Shown one piece after another: positions 32,891 to 43,291 of a stretch of DNA of 64,000 nt. Position 1 is the stretch's first letter, and each line of letters starts with the position of its first letter. The position numbers were made by a program, and so were the translations under genes. The DNA is from Pseudomonas fluorescens (GTDB lineage Bacteria > Pseudomonadota > Gammaproteobacteria > Pseudomonadales > Pseudomonadaceae), in NCBI RefSeq assembly GCF_902497875.1, contig NZ_CABVHY010000008.1:1-64000 (forward strand), read 5' to 3'. Below the pieces are notes generated by a model. The model did no database searches, was not told the origin of the DNA, and saw only the letters and a program-made list of their open reading frames with translations.

Positions 32891-35365
32891 TCAAGCCTGA
32901 ACCTTCATCCCCCGCTGATCGGCGAAGAATGCCTTGTCTTTGGCAATCCGGTCGGAGGCCTTTGGAACATTGGCCACCTGGGTGTCCTGACCATCGACAT
33001 ACCAGTAGCAATGTTTGACCGCGCGGGTGATGCCAACGTACGCCAGGCGCAGGATTTCATCTTTCTGGGCGCTATCATACGGTTCTGCATCGCCATCCTT
33101 GGCCAGCCCGGCCATTCGATAGACCTGATTTTTGTAGGGTGAACTGGTCAGATGCTGGCAGTCGCCCAACAGGAATACCGCATCCGCCTGCAAGCCTTTG
33201 GAACTGTGGTAGGTCAGCTGTTTCAGCCGTCGCTCTTCGATCGGTAATCTAGAATCAACATTAACTACAGATTGAATATGTTCTTCTATCAATAACTTAT
33301 CACTACTTTTTCGAAACAACATCAAGATTGAATCACCGTTTTTGTAGTGCTCGATCAAGCACTTGGCCAACCCTTGGTCGTCCCGGTCCATCACATTCAC
33401 CGGCAGCAACGCTTTGGGTTCGCCGCTGGCCCTGGCCTTCTTCCCGGCGATCGCCGGCGCCGCGCGAACGATGTGCTCTGCCGCATCGATGATGTGCTGA
33501 TGGCTGCGATAGTTGTCGCTGAGCATGACCCGGGTGGTATTGGGAGACGGGAACTCCTTGTTGAATTCCATAAAGTACTTCGGCGAACTGCCGCGCCAGC
33601 CATAGATCGATTGCCAGTCATCGCCGACGCACAGCAACGATGAGCGCTGGGCGCCCCGGCCGACGTGCATGGCCGGGCCACGGCTGCGGATTTCCCGCAG
33701 GCTGGCGCGAATCCAGGAGACTATTTGTGGCGAAACGTCCTGGAACTCGTCGATCATCAAGTGCGACAACGGCCTGAGCAGCTGATCACTCAATAATTTT
33801 AGATTTTCCGGCGAATGTTCACTAAACAAGGCGAACATGCGGTTATAGGTCATGATCGGCGGCGATTGATCGAGTAGATGATCTTCCAGCGCTCGCCAGA
33901 ACAAGCTCAGGGCTTCAAAGAAGTAACGATCGGGATCGTCCTTGGCAAAACTCATCTGGCCTACGGCCGCGGGAACATCCAGCCCCAGGTTCTCGATAAA
34001 ACTGGCGGCGCCGACAAAACAATCCAGCAGCGGCGCGGAACTCAGCTCGCCCTTGACCTTGTAATCGAAGCCCGGGCCGGCGCTGGCCTCCCCCGCCAGA
34101 GACGCTACAACCCGCTTCGTCGAGTCATAACTATCTAGCCAAATCAATGGCTTGCGGCAGAAAGCTTGAAACAGGGTGCGCTTTACCGCCCACTCCGCGC
34201 GGACCGACAACTTGGCTCCTGGTCGGCAGATCTGCGCATTTTCGCGGGGATCGAAACCCAATACCACCCAGGCATCCAGCTCGGCGATGTAGCCGTGGCA
34301 ATGGAACGAGGAGCCATTGATCTCGAAGGTCTGGCGGTTGGGTTCGATACCCTTGATTGGCCAGGCGCCGGCGCGAAACCACAGGTCTTCGAGGGTGTCA
34401 CAGAGCTCTTCGTCGCGCTTGGCCGCAAGCTCGGTCACCGCCATGCGCTTTTGCACGTCCGGGTGATCTCGCTCCAGCTCTTTGAGTTGCAAGGCGTGTC
34501 GAGCCAGCGGCTTGATCAGTTCGCGGAAACGTTCATCGCGGCGGTGCAACGCGTGAAAACAGGCATTCAGTTGCTGACGCTGGGTGTCATTGATGCGCAG
34601 GTCGAACGGATTGCTGTCAGCCCCTTCATCACCCTGCGGGGAACGGGCGCTGAGGTTCTCGAAGGCTTGCAGCTGAGCAAAACCCGACAAGCTGCGGACC
34701 ATCGGCAGGATTCTGGAGTGGAAGGTGCGCACCACGTCCCGAGCCTCCTTGAGGCTGAGCGTGCGCCCCCACAGGGCGAACATCTCCACCAGCTTATTGA
34801 TGAAATCCTTGCGCGACTCGCGGGTGAAGGTCACCACGGTCAACGAATCCAGTTCAAACCCCAGGTAATGGGTCAGCAACAGAATGCGCAGCACCAGCGA
34901 GGTCGACTTGCCCGCCCCCGCGCCGGCAATCACCGAAGTCGAGGGGGTATCGCTGAAGATCATCTTCCACTGGGCCGCACTCGGCTGCGCCTGTGCCGGC
35001 AGCAATCGGGCGACATCGGCCTTGATGCGTTTTTTCAGTTCAGCGCTGAGCGGCAGGCGCCAGTCGTCGAACAGGTTGTCATCAATACCCGGCGCCCGGT
35101 GTTCGGTGCAGCGCGTGTCTCGAATCAGCAGGACCTGGCGCCCTTCCTCCATGCCTTCGAGCTTGCCCTCTTTATAGCCGTAATCCACGCCGGCGCTATG
35201 TCCGCTGCGAAAGCCGTCAGCTTGGCCATGCAACCAGGAAGCGCGGTGTTGGGCGCGCAAGCGAGTAAGGCCATGGCCGAAGAACCGGGCGGCCAGCCGC
35301 TTGAGCAGCGGCATTTCGGCCAGTGGTAGCAGCTCGGGGGGAAGATCGGGGGTGTGTTGCGGCAC
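32891..35365 (-). CDS. UvrD/Rep-type superfamily 1 DNA helicase
   Basis: An 824-residue helicase. An unusual 130-residue N-terminal extension with SGHSAGVDYGYKEGKLEGMEEG precedes Walker A VIAGAGAGKSTSL (Lys153). Motif II is MIDEFQDVSPQ and motif III is VGDDWQSIYGWRG. YHSSKGLQADAVFLLG and YVGITRAVKHCYWY are motifs V and VI. The protein unwinds DNA 3'-5' by family. The start is GTG with GGAG about seven bases upstream. It stands alone. Longer than UvrD (about 720) because of the N-terminal extension and an insertion between motifs Ia and II; the insertion is not assigned. Confidence 0.9.
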   Translation of the reverse strand: MPQHTPDLPPELLPLAEMPLLKRLAARFFGHGLTRLRAQHRASWLHGQADGFRSGHSAGVDYGYKEGKLEGMEEGRQVLLIRDTRCTEHRAPGIDDNLFDDWRLPLSAELKKRIKADVARLLPAQAQPSAAQWKMIFSDTPSTSVIAGAGAGKSTSLVLRILLLTHYLGFELDSLTVVTFTRESRKDFINKLVEMFALWGRTLSLKEARDVVRTFHSRILPMVRSLSGFAQLQAFENLSARSPQGDEGADSNPFDLRINDTQRQQLNACFHALHRRDERFRELIKPLARHALQLKELERDHPDVQKRMAVTELAAKRDEELCDTLEDLWFRAGAWPIKGIEPNRQTFEINGSSFHCHGYIAELDAWVVLGFDPRENAQICRPGAKLSVRAEWAVKRTLFQAFCRKPLIWLDSYDSTKRVVASLAGEASAGPGFDYKVKGELSSAPLLDCFVGAASFIENLGLDVPAAVGQMSFAKDDPDRYFFEALSLFWRALEDHLLDQSPPIMTYNRMFALFSEHSPENLKLLSDQLLRPLSHLMIDEFQDVSPQIVSWIRASLREIRSRGPAMHVGRGAQRSSLLCVGDDWQSIYGWRGSSPKYFMEFNKEFPSPNTTRVMLSDNYRSHQHIIDAAEHIVRAAPAIAGKKARASGEPKALLPVNVMDRDDQGLAKCLIEHYKNGDSILMLFRKSSDKLLIEEHIQSVVNVDSRLPIEERRLKQLTYHSSKGLQADAVFLLGDCQHLTSSPYKNQVYRMAGLAKDGDAEPYDSAQKDEILRLAYVGITRAVKHCYWYVDGQDTQVANVPKASDRIAKDKAFFADQRGMKVQA

Positions 35366-35639
35366 GCTGACTCCAGGGTGTGAGGCTGTTGAGCCTATGG
35401 TCGCTGCATTTGCCCATGACTTCTAGTGAAATGCTTATCTGTCATTGGCTTAAGCGATGAACTGAATGCTGACCGGTAGATTTTCGGCACCAAACATATC
35501 AATAAATTAGATTGGTTTGAGGCATTTTTTCCGCTTTTTATCGATATTGGCTTATTGGATGATGCTCGCCATCAACTACCGGTTATCGTTCTGCGGCTCA
35601 AGCGTTCAGCCCCATGACGAACCTTTACAGGAGACGATC

Positions 35640-36335
35640 ATGCTTGAACTCAGACCCTTCAAATCCCTGGGCGGCGCTCACCATGGCTGGCTGGACGCCC
35701 ATCACCACTTTTCGTTCGCCGAGTACCATGACCCCAAACGCATGAACTGGGGCAACCTGCGGGTCTGGAACGATGACGTGATTGCTCCCGGTACCGGCTT
35801 CCCGAAACACCCGCATCGCGACATGGAAATCATCACCTACGTTCGCGAAGGTGCTATCACCCACGAAGATAACCTGGGCAACAAGGGTCGTACCGAAGCC
35901 GGTGACGTGCAGGTGATGAGTGCCGGGACCGGGATCGCGCACAGTGAGTACAACCTGGAATCGACCGAGACCCGAATCTTCCAGATCTGGATCATCCCGA
36001 ACGAGGCCGGCTCGGCGCCATCCTGGGGGGCCAAGCCGTTTCCCAAGGGGCAGCGCGAAGGTTTCGTGACCTTGGCCAGCGGCAAGGCTGGCGACGATCA
36101 AAGCCTGCGGATTCGTGCCGATGCGCGGCTGGTGGCGGCCAACCTGAAAGCCGGTGAAAGTGCCGAGTATCGCCTGGACAGTGGTCGTCGGGCGTACCTG
36201 GTGCCGGCTACCGGAGTCATTGAAGTCAATGGCTTGCGCGCAGAAGCTCGAGACGGGGTTGCGGTGGAGCATGAGCAGGTGCTGCGGGTGACGGCCATCG
36301 AGGACAGTGAAATCGTGCTGGTGGATTTGGCTTGA
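35640..36335 (+). CDS. Pirin-family protein
   Basis: A 231-residue double cupin. GFPKHPHRDMEIITYVREGAI carries the metal-binding histidines, and VMSAGTGIAHSEYN the remaining ligands. Pirins are iron-binding; some have quercetinase activity, others act as redox sensors. AGGAG six bases upstream fixes the ATG at 35640; the open frame extends to 35517 without family sequence. Single gene, ended by a terminator at 36353. Confidence 0.9.
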   Translation: MLELRPFKSLGGAHHGWLDAHHHFSFAEYHDPKRMNWGNLRVWNDDVIAPGTGFPKHPHRDMEIITYVREGAITHEDNLGNKGRTEAGDVQVMSAGTGIAHSEYNLESTETRIFQIWIIPNEAGSAPSWGAKPFPKGQREGFVTLASGKAGDDQSLRIRADARLVAANLKAGESAEYRLDSGRRAYLVPATGVIEVNGLRAEARDGVAVEHEQVLRVTAIEDSEIVLVDLA

Positions 36336-36352
36336 TTCGGTAAATGCCGGAC

Positions 36353-36388
36353 AAAAAAGGGGCGACCGTTTTGGTCGCCCCTTTTTTC
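36353..36388 (+). terminator. Rho-independent terminator after pirin gene
   Basis: AAAAAAGGGGCGACC-GTTTT-GGTCGCCCCTTTTTT: a nine-base GC-rich stem extended by A/T pairs, ending in a T run, 17 bases after the stop. Confidence 0.92.
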
Positions 36389-36444
36389 GTTTGAGCCGGG
36401 ATCCGGTCAGCGACCAGGAACTTGTGGCGCATTTGAGATCGCTA

Positions 36445-36543
36445 AGATCGCAGCCTGCGGCAGCTCCTACGCCGAACCGATTCACCCTCAAAATAACAGG
36501 TGTATGCAAAACCCGTAGGAGCTGCCGCAGGCTGCGATCTTTT
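36445..36543. repeat. Pair of inverted REP elements
   Basis: REP cores at 36445-36470 (reverse) and 36515-36543 (forward) separated by about 45 bases. They lie between the pirin terminator and the convergent pgm gene. Confidence 0.85.
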
Positions 36544-36555
36544 GGGGGCCCTCAA

Positions 36556-38202
36556 TCACTTCTCGGTAATGGCACCATCCACCAATACCTGAGCCTCGGC
36601 CACCAGCTGCTTGAGATGCTCGTCACCGATAAAGCTTTCAGCGTAGATCTTGTAGATGTCCTCGGTGCCCGAAGGCCGCGCCGCGAACCAGCCGTTTTCG
36701 GTCATGACTTTCAGGCCACCGATGGCCTGGTCGTTGCCCGGGGCATGGCTGAGAATGCTTTGAATCGCCTCTCCAGCCAATTGCGTCGACTTGACCTGCT
36801 CAGGCGACAGCTTGCCGAGCAAGGCTTTTTGCGCGGGGCTGGCCTTGGCATCGACGCGCACCGCGAACGGTTCACCCAGTTCATCGGTCAAGGCTCGATA
36901 AATCTGGCTGGGGTCGCGGCCGGTGCGAGCCGTCATTTCCGCCGCCAACAACGCCGGAATCAGACCATCCTTGTCGGTGCTCCAGACACTACCGTCCTTG
37001 CGCAGGAACGAGGCACCGGCGCTTTCTTCACCGCCGAAGCCCAGAGAACCGTCGAACAGGCCATCGGCAAACCATTTGAAACCCACCGGCACTTCATACA
37101 GCCGGCGGCCCAGGCGCTTGGCGACTCGATCGATCAAACCGCTGCTGACCACGGTCTTGCCCACGGCAGCATCGGCACGCCAGTGCGGGCGATTCTGGAA
37201 CAGGTAGTCGATCGACACCGCCAGATAGTTGTTTGGTGCCAGCAAGCCGCCGGACGGGGTAACGATACCGTGGCGATCATGGTCCGGGTCACAGCCGAAG
37301 GCGACGTCGAATCGGTCCTTGAGGCCGATCAAGCCTTGCATGGCATAGCTGGAGGATGGGTCCATGCGGATCTGCCCGTCCCAGTCCACGGACATGAAGC
37401 GGAACGTCGGATCAACCTGGGTGTTGACCACTTCCAGGTCCAGCCGGTAATGCTCGGCAATCGCCGACCAGTAGCGCACCCCTGCTCCGCCCAGTGGATC
37501 GACGCCCAGGCGCAGCTTGGCACCGCGGATGACTTCCATGTCGATCACATTGATCAGGTCGGCAACATAGGTATTGAGGTAGTCGTGACGATGGGTGGTA
37601 CTGGCCTTGAGTGCCTGCTCATAACTGATGCGTTTGACGCCCGCGAGCTTGTTGGCCAGCAGTTCATTGGCCTTGGCTTCGATCCACTTGGTGATATGGG
37701 TATCCGCCGGCCCGCCATTGGGCGGATTGTACTTGTAGCCACCGCTTTGCGGCGGGTTATGCGAAGGCGTGATCACAATGCCGTCGGCCAGCCCCGAAGT
37801 GCGGCCACGGTTGTAGCAAAGAATGGCGTGGGAAATCGCCGGCGTCGGGGTGTATTCGTCGCCCTCGGCGATCATCACCGTCACCCCGTTTGCCGCGAGC
37901 ACTTCCAGCGCGCTGGCGCCGGCCGGCGTCGACAGTGCGTGGGTGTCGATCCCGACAAACAGGGGCCCATCAATACCCTGAGCTTCGCGATACAGGCAGA
38001 TAGCCTGGCTGATGGCCAGGACATGCCACTCATTGAAGCTTGACTCGAAGGAGCTGCCTCGGTGTCCCGAAGTGCCAAAAGCCACGCGCTGGGTGGAGAC
38101 TGCTGCATCAGGTTGGCCGGTGTAATAAGCCGTTACCAGTCGCGGGATATCGACCAACAATTCTGCCGGTGCCGGTTTGCCCGCAAAAGGACTGATTGTC
38201 AT
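36556..38202 (-). CDS. pgm: Phosphoglucomutase (alpha-D-glucose-phosphate specific)
   Basis: A 548-residue protein of normal length. [16 protein letters not shown] is the typical N-terminal substrate loop. The phosphoserine is Ser147 in [26 protein letters not shown] is the metal-binding loop, [10 protein letters not shown] the sugar-binding loop, and [15 protein letters not shown] the phosphate-binding loop. It interconverts glucose 1-phosphate and glucose 6-phosphate for glycogen, trehalose and cell-envelope sugar synthesis. AGAGG lies seven bases upstream of the start. Confidence 0.96.
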   Translation of the reverse strand: MTISPFAGKPAPAELLVDIPRLVTAYYTGQPDAAVSTQRVAFGTSGHRGSSFESSFNEWHVLAISQAICLYREAQGIDGPLFVGIDTHALSTPAGASALEVLAANGVTVMIAEGDEYTPTPAISHAILCYNRGRTSGLADGIVITPSHNPPQSGGYKYNPPNGGPADTHITKWIEAKANELLANKLAGVKRISYEQALKASTTHRHDYLNTYVADLINVIDMEVIRGAKLRLGVDPLGGAGVRYWSAIAEHYRLDLEVVNTQVDPTFRFMSVDWDGQIRMDPSSSYAMQGLIGLKDRFDVAFGCDPDHDRHGIVTPSGGLLAPNNYLAVSIDYLFQNRPHWRADAAVGKTVVSSGLIDRVAKRLGRRLYEVPVGFKWFADGLFDGSLGFGGEESAGASFLRKDGSVWSTDKDGLIPALLAAEMTARTGRDPSQIYRALTDELGEPFAVRVDAKASPAQKALLGKLSPEQVKSTQLAGEAIQSILSHAPGNDQAIGGLKVMTENGWFAARPSGTEDIYKIYAESFIGDEHLKQLVAEAQVLVDGAITEK

Positions 38203-38308
38203 GCGAAACCTCTGGATAAGGATGGTTCAGGAATAGGAAAGCAGTTTACTGGCAGTTTGACCACAGTGCGACGCTATCTATCCCGGCGACAGGATTTGTC
38301 AGCTGTAC

Positions 38309-39709
38309 CTATTCGAGCATCTCCAGACGCAAGGCATCCGCCAGACAGCTCAACGCTGCATCCAGATCCTGCGTGCCACTGCCGGTGTGACTCAACCTCA
38401 GGTTCTGGGAGTGAAGCCCGTGAATGCTGAACAGCTCACCTGGGGCGACAAGAATCCGCTGCTTGAGCAGACGCTGAAACACCCGGCGCAGATCCACCGG
38501 GCGCAAGGATCGCACCCAGACCGTGGCGCCACCGGCAGGCAGGATGAACTGCAATGAGTCGGCAAAACGTTCGTGCAGCAGTTGCGTCATATGTTGCATG
38601 CGTTCCTTCAACATACGCCGCAGCACCTGCAGGTGTTGATCGAACCGGCCACTGGTGTACAGCCGGGCAATGGCCTTCTGGCGGATCGGCGACAAGCGAA
38701 AGGCGCGCAAGAGAAAATGCCGCTGCAACTCGGCACTCGAATGACGCGATAGCAGATACCCGTAAGGCGCTTCCGGGCCGATTATTTTCTCGAAGGTGGA
38801 AAACACGATCAGTCGTTCGGCGCCGACCAGGTCACGAAAGCGCCATTGGGGTTGCTCAAACGCCAGTTCACCGTAGATGTCGTTCTCCAGCACCCAGCAA
38901 CCCTGCAACTCCAGCAATTGCGCCACATGACGTCTGTCGCTCGCCGGCATCAGGCTTCCCATTGGCATGCTGACGCCGGAGGACAGCATCACCAGACGCA
39001 CCACTTCGGTCTCCAGCAGGTGGCTGAGCGCATCAAGGTCCAGGCAGCCATTGTCTTGCAGTGGCAACTCGATCACCCGCACCCCGGCGGCCTGCAGCAA
39101 ACGCAGAATTCCCCAGTCACAGGGCGATTCCACCACCACTGTGGCGCCGGCGAGTCCGAACACCGCGATCAGGATCTCCAGCACACCGCGCAGGTCAGCG
39201 CCTATGTAGACATCATCGGCATGCCAGCAGCGCACCGGCGACGAGGTGTAACGGGCGGCCAGGGCGGTGCGCAATTCCAACTCGCCACAAGGTTGCGACA
39301 GCGATTGCAGCTGGCGTGGATACTGGCGCACCAATTCACGCTCCAATAGCAATAGAGGGCTGTCCAGAGAAAGCAGCAAAGCCGGCTCGTCACCGCTCAA
39401 CACCAACATATCCGGGCGCCGGGTACTCACATAGACGGTTTCCAGCAAATCATTGCCGCTGATGTAAGGACCGTTGGAAGATACCGGCAGCGCATAGTAG
39501 CCAGACTTGGCGACCGAATAGACCCTTCCCTCCTTCTCCAGTAATGAATAGGCGTACTGAATGGTCGAGATGGAGACATTCAGCCGCTCTGCCAGATGCC
39601 GCAACGACGGCAACTTGACGCGAGCCTCGGTCCCGACCTCACTGATCAAATTGGTCAGATAACGATAGACGGCCTGGTAAGCGAAGTCGGTTTGTCTGCC
39701 TCCTTTCAT
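38309..39709 (-). CDS. MocR-type regulator (GntR HTH plus aminotransferase-like domain)
   Basis: A 466-residue protein. The N-terminal winged helix reads LPSLRHLAERLNVSISTIQYAYSLLEKEGRVYSVAKSGYY. A fold type I aminotransferase-like domain follows from about residue 95; ENDIYGELAFE is the strand with the PLP-ring Asp region, and the Schiff-base lysine is in VFSTFEKIIGPEAPYGYLL. MocR proteins sense PLP adducts of amino acids or vitamin B6. No obvious target is divergent from it; the adjacent 494-residue protein gene is on the same strand, 110 bases upstream. Confidence 0.9.
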   Translation of the reverse strand: MKGGRQTDFAYQAVYRYLTNLISEVGTEARVKLPSLRHLAERLNVSISTIQYAYSLLEKEGRVYSVAKSGYYALPVSSNGPYISGNDLLETVYVSTRRPDMLVLSGDEPALLLSLDSPLLLLERELVRQYPRQLQSLSQPCGELELRTALAARYTSSPVRCWHADDVYIGADLRGVLEILIAVFGLAGATVVVESPCDWGILRLLQAAGVRVIELPLQDNGCLDLDALSHLLETEVVRLVMLSSGVSMPMGSLMPASDRRHVAQLLELQGCWVLENDIYGELAFEQPQWRFRDLVGAERLIVFSTFEKIIGPEAPYGYLLSRHSSAELQRHFLLRAFRLSPIRQKAIARLYTSGRFDQHLQVLRRMLKERMQHMTQLLHERFADSLQFILPAGGATVWVRSLRPVDLRRVFQRLLKQRILVAPGELFSIHGLHSQNLRLSHTGSGTQDLDAALSCLADALRLEMLE

Positions 39710-39818
39710 GGGTCAAGACCAACCTGTAGGGAGCCGCTAGGTAGCCGCTGGTGCATCTCGTGCCCGAAAAGCTGCAAGCCGGGAAACATTTTCCTTGAAC
39801 CTCTCAACTCGTCCGCCA

Positions 39819-41303
39819 TCAACTTCCCGTCGACTCTTCGCTGGTCAGATCACTGCTATCGAAGAGGGTGCGTGGGCCCGCATGTTGCCCAGGATCATTG
39901 AAATCAATCGAGGCTTCGTCAGCAGTGGCCACCGGGGACATGCTGTATAGCGTGCTCAGCAAACCGACGGACAGGCCACTGACATCGACCATCCACTGCA
40001 AGACCTGCTCCGGTGCCGACTGTGTCTGCAGAGCTTTATGCAATTCGGGCATCGCCACCAGCATCCCCGGGTGGCGACAGCGCAGGAAACGCTCAAGACC
40101 AGCACCCTGGTCGACAAAGGGGCTGTACAGCAGACAAACCAGCTGCGCCTCATTCAGGCCGAGGGTTTGCTGGGCATAGTTGCTCGCCAAAGCGCGACGC
40201 TCCTCGATCCGCTGTCCGCTGCCGTAGGCTGAAAGCATCTGCTCTATCACTTTTTCCGGGAGATTTTTTTTGCGCATCATCAAGGCTGCCGATCGCAGGT
40301 ACCGGCTGATCCCCTCTTCATAGGTGCGGCTGTCTACGAACTGGGCGCGCAAACCTTGCGTGTGAGCTGACAACAAAGGGCTGACGTAGTCGGTTTCGCT
40401 GACCTGAGAGGACAATTGATCGAACTGGAATCCGAGAAACTCACTGAGCAACGGCCAGCGATCTTCCAGGCCACCCCCGACGAGGTCATGCAAACCAAGG
40501 TACGACACCTGCCGACGGGCCCGAAACTCAGGGTCATCCTGCCCATCTTCCTCGGTCCGACCCGCACACAACTGCTGATAGTAATCTTGCCCGAACGGCT
40601 CCAGCACGCAGAACAAGTCTTCGAAATCGAGTGCCGGGACGCCCTCGGTCGATAAGCCGATGGTTCGTGCGGCGTTTATGAAACCCGTCAGATACCGTCT
40701 TTGCTCATGAGGCGAGTCACTGCTGACCAGTACGTCGACGCCATCGCCCCAGCGAGCGATCCGCCCATAGAAGGCGCCCAAGGATAAGTAGCAGTGATTG
40801 CGAAACGTTGAACTCTTCACCCCCGGCGCAAGGTGACAACTGAGCAGCAGGTTTCGCCGATTCAGCTCCCGATTCTCATCGCACAGGGAGGTCAGGTGAT
40901 TGAACGGCAGTACATTTCGCCCGTCGGTCATCAGAACCTCTACCCGCGGGTCGTCATAGACAAACAAACTGCCGTAGCTGCGATGAATATTGGCCAGGGC
41001 TGTCTGGCTCACCCCCGCATGACGCAAGGTGGCAACTCGCAGGTTGAAGGTGGCCGGAGCCCTGCCAGCGATGCTCAATTGGGCGGCGCGAACGAATCCC
41101 AAGGTATAGCTGCTGTCCCTGGTTCCCGGGTGGGCCACCAGCACCTTGAATTCACTGATGCGCTCTATCCCCCCTGCGGCGACGATCAGCCGCTGGATAA
41201 AAAGCTGCAATGCGGTGCGCTCTGCCCGGGAGTAATAACCCAGTAAGCGTTGCAATACCTGCTGATAAACGTAATTCATGGCTTGATCGTGAATAGCGCT
41301 CAT
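39819..41303 (-). CDS. Unrecognised 494-residue protein
   Basis: I do not recognise a family. The protein is soluble by eye: there is no signal peptide and no convincing membrane helix. It is rich in R/L and has helical stretches such as ERTALQLFIQRLIVAAGG (near 30), SLGAFYGRIARWGDGVDVLVS (near 180) and MRKKNLPEKVIEQMLSAYGSG (near 355). The C-terminal 40 residues are acidic and low in structure. Codon use is pseudomonad-like. ATG codons at 41309 and 41303 are both possible; AGG spacing favours 41303. It lies beside an AT-richer 676-base gap, which may mean it entered with foreign DNA. Confidence 0.75.
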   Translation of the reverse strand: MSAIHDQAMNYVYQQVLQRLLGYYSRAERTALQLFIQRLIVAAGGIERISEFKVLVAHPGTRDSSYTLGFVRAAQLSIAGRAPATFNLRVATLRHAGVSQTALANIHRSYGSLFVYDDPRVEVLMTDGRNVLPFNHLTSLCDENRELNRRNLLLSCHLAPGVKSSTFRNHCYLSLGAFYGRIARWGDGVDVLVSSDSPHEQRRYLTGFINAARTIGLSTEGVPALDFEDLFCVLEPFGQDYYQQLCAGRTEEDGQDDPEFRARRQVSYLGLHDLVGGGLEDRWPLLSEFLGFQFDQLSSQVSETDYVSPLLSAHTQGLRAQFVDSRTYEEGISRYLRSAALMMRKKNLPEKVIEQMLSAYGSGQRIEERRALASNYAQQTLGLNEAQLVCLLYSPFVDQGAGLERFLRCRHPGMLVAMPELHKALQTQSAPEQVLQWMVDVSGLSVGLLSTLYSMSPVATADEASIDFNDPGQHAGPRTLFDSSDLTSEESTGS

Positions 41304-41309
41304 TGTCAT

Positions 41310-41985
41310 ACACCTGAAATAGAAGTCAGTAACAAGCAGGCTTCGCCAGCGCTGCCTCGCCTGCTGTTTCGAAAGAAGTAATAGCGCCCGCTGAAACAGG
41401 CATCAGTTACCAAATGTTAGCACCTGGCGAAGTGCCAGATCCTGTCAAGACACAGATGATTAGTACCTAGGAGCCTTCCTACAACTTCCTACAAACAATG
41501 AGTACAGAAAATAAAGAAGCGCCGCACGCCCAACTCCAAGAGCAACTAAATCGTTGCCCATTGCTTTTTGAGATAGCCGCCAAACCCCTTGCACAGCAAG
41601 GGCTTCGCAACTGTTTGCGATGCGTAGAGCCAACAACCCATGAACTTCAACCATGACTCATTCCTTGAGATGAAAGTGATCATGCAATTATCAAGGCTTA
41701 TATAATGATTGGAAGATACAGATCCGCACGAAAAACCAGCTCAGTTACCGGGCGACTTGAACAATCAACGCCCGACAACATCTAAGTTGCACGCCACGCT
41801 TGCCGGATATCGGTGCAAAAAAGAGTTGGCCGGGTTGCCAGGAACAAGTATATTCGACCCGCCCTTATTGGAATGGGCTGGGAGACGGGAGATTAATAAT
41901 CTAAAGGTATTTTAACGGTGGGTGCAGGGTCATCAGCTGCGGCAACAACGCCAGAGTCCGTTGCAAGCGACTCTGGCTAACGTTA
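41310..41985. other. AT-richer intergenic region without a convincing gene
   Basis: A 676-base stretch visibly richer in A/T than its surroundings. It holds the close repeat TTCCTACAACTTCCTACAA near 41475 and a possible 64-codon open frame (41460-41654, minus) that has no recognisable domain. No tRNA, terminator or insertion-sequence ends were seen. It may be a scar of insertion or deletion upstream of the mex locus. Confidence 0.5.
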
Positions 41986-43008
41986 TCAAGCAGGCTGGAC
42001 TTGCAGCGCAACTCGCTCGCGACATGGGCATTCGTCCATGTAACGGTGGGCCTCGACAAACTCATTGAACGGGAAGACCCGGGTCTTGAGCGGCAGCAGC
42101 ACGCGATCTGCGGTCATCTGATTGATGTCGCGCAACGCCCGTTGCAACGCCACCTGGTCCTGAATGATGCCCAACTCCGGCTTGCCGGTGAAGTTGCCAA
42201 TGCAATGCACAAAGAACTGAATGTTCTTCTGGAACGCCGCACAAGCCGGGAACGGTGTCTGGTTGCCGCCTTGCAGGCCGTACAACACCAGACTGCCGCG
42301 TGGCGCCAGGACATCGCCGAGCAGTGACATCTGCGGTCCGCCCAAGCCGTCGAATACCACGTCGACACCACGATTGTCGGTGTACTTGTTGATCTGCATC
42401 AGCAGATCCTGTTCTTCGGTAACGATCACCTTCTCGGCACCGAGGGACAGCAGATATTCACGTTCATCAGCCGTCTTGGTGGCGGCAATCACCCGCACAC
42501 CCAGGGCTTTACCCAGCTGTACAAAGGACGGACCGGCACAGTGGCTGGCATCGGTCACCAGGGCAAACTGACCCGGTTTGACCCGCGCCAGGTCGGCATA
42601 GGCAAAGTAGGCGATCAGCAGCGGCGTGTAGTGCACGCTGGCTTCGATCGGACTGAGGACGTCGGGGTAACGGGTCAGCGCCGAGCGTGGCAGAACGATC
42701 TGCTCGCCGTAGACCGGGTAATCATTCGGGCTCTCGGCCGGGAAGCTGGCGACCTTGTCACCCACTTCCAGATCATCCACGCCCTCGCCGACTGCCGTCA
42801 CCACACCGGCCATTTCATGACCCAATCCTGAAGGCAGGCGAGCATGGGACGATGCCAGGTTCTGACGCCAGAGCACGTCATACCAACTGATGCCTATCGC
42901 CTCGACACGCACCTGCACTTCGCCCGGTGCAGGCAGCGCTGCCGCATGCTCTTCGCATTTGAGCACCTCGGCTGGACCAAACTTGTGAAAACGGATCGTG
43001 CGGGACAT
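41986..43008 (-). CDS. mexS: MexS-type zinc-independent MDR oxidoreductase
   Basis: A 340-residue medium-chain dehydrogenase/reductase. MSRTIRFHKFGPAEVLKCEEH opens it, GLGHEMAGVVTAVGEGVDDLEVGDKV is the GroES-like core, and VTDASHCAGPSFVQLGKALG with GVDVVFDGLGG forms the cofactor-binding part. The divergent LysR gene is a close match to MexT as I recall it, and this gene occupies the mexS position, matching MexS in start and layout. MexS inactivation in P. aeruginosa turns on MexEF-OprN via MexT. GAGG six bases upstream supports the start at 43008. The assignment by sequence plus context is strong but not computed. Confidence 0.82.
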   Translation of the reverse strand: MSRTIRFHKFGPAEVLKCEEHAAALPAPGEVQVRVEAIGISWYDVLWRQNLASSHARLPSGLGHEMAGVVTAVGEGVDDLEVGDKVASFPAESPNDYPVYGEQIVLPRSALTRYPDVLSPIEASVHYTPLLIAYFAYADLARVKPGQFALVTDASHCAGPSFVQLGKALGVRVIAATKTADEREYLLSLGAEKVIVTEEQDLLMQINKYTDNRGVDVVFDGLGGPQMSLLGDVLAPRGSLVLYGLQGGNQTPFPACAAFQKNIQFFVHCIGNFTGKPELGIIQDQVALQRALRDINQMTADRVLLPLKTRVFPFNEFVEAHRYMDECPCRERVALQVQPA

Positions 43009-43291
43009 CGCAAACCTCGTCAAAAATTAACCTCTAATGCCATGAACTCTATCCGGGCTTTCTGGCCAAGACCATCAGTGGCTATTAATAGTCGACATGC
43101 CTGTCATTGATTCCGCAACTCCTGTTACGACGTCTAATGCCGTAGAAAACCGAACCATCATCGTAGGAAAACTGAATTACCCGGTGCAGAGTAGCAGTCT
43201 TTCCCCGTAAGATTCATGCCGGCCATTGTTATCAAATGACCGCTCTCGTCAAGCTTGCTGACTCTCCTTGCTGATTTTGCCAGGACACAAG

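Noticed and set aside
41460..41654. 64-codon minus-strand frame in the AT-richer gap
   Set aside because: No ribosome site or family pattern; kept only as a remark in the gap description.
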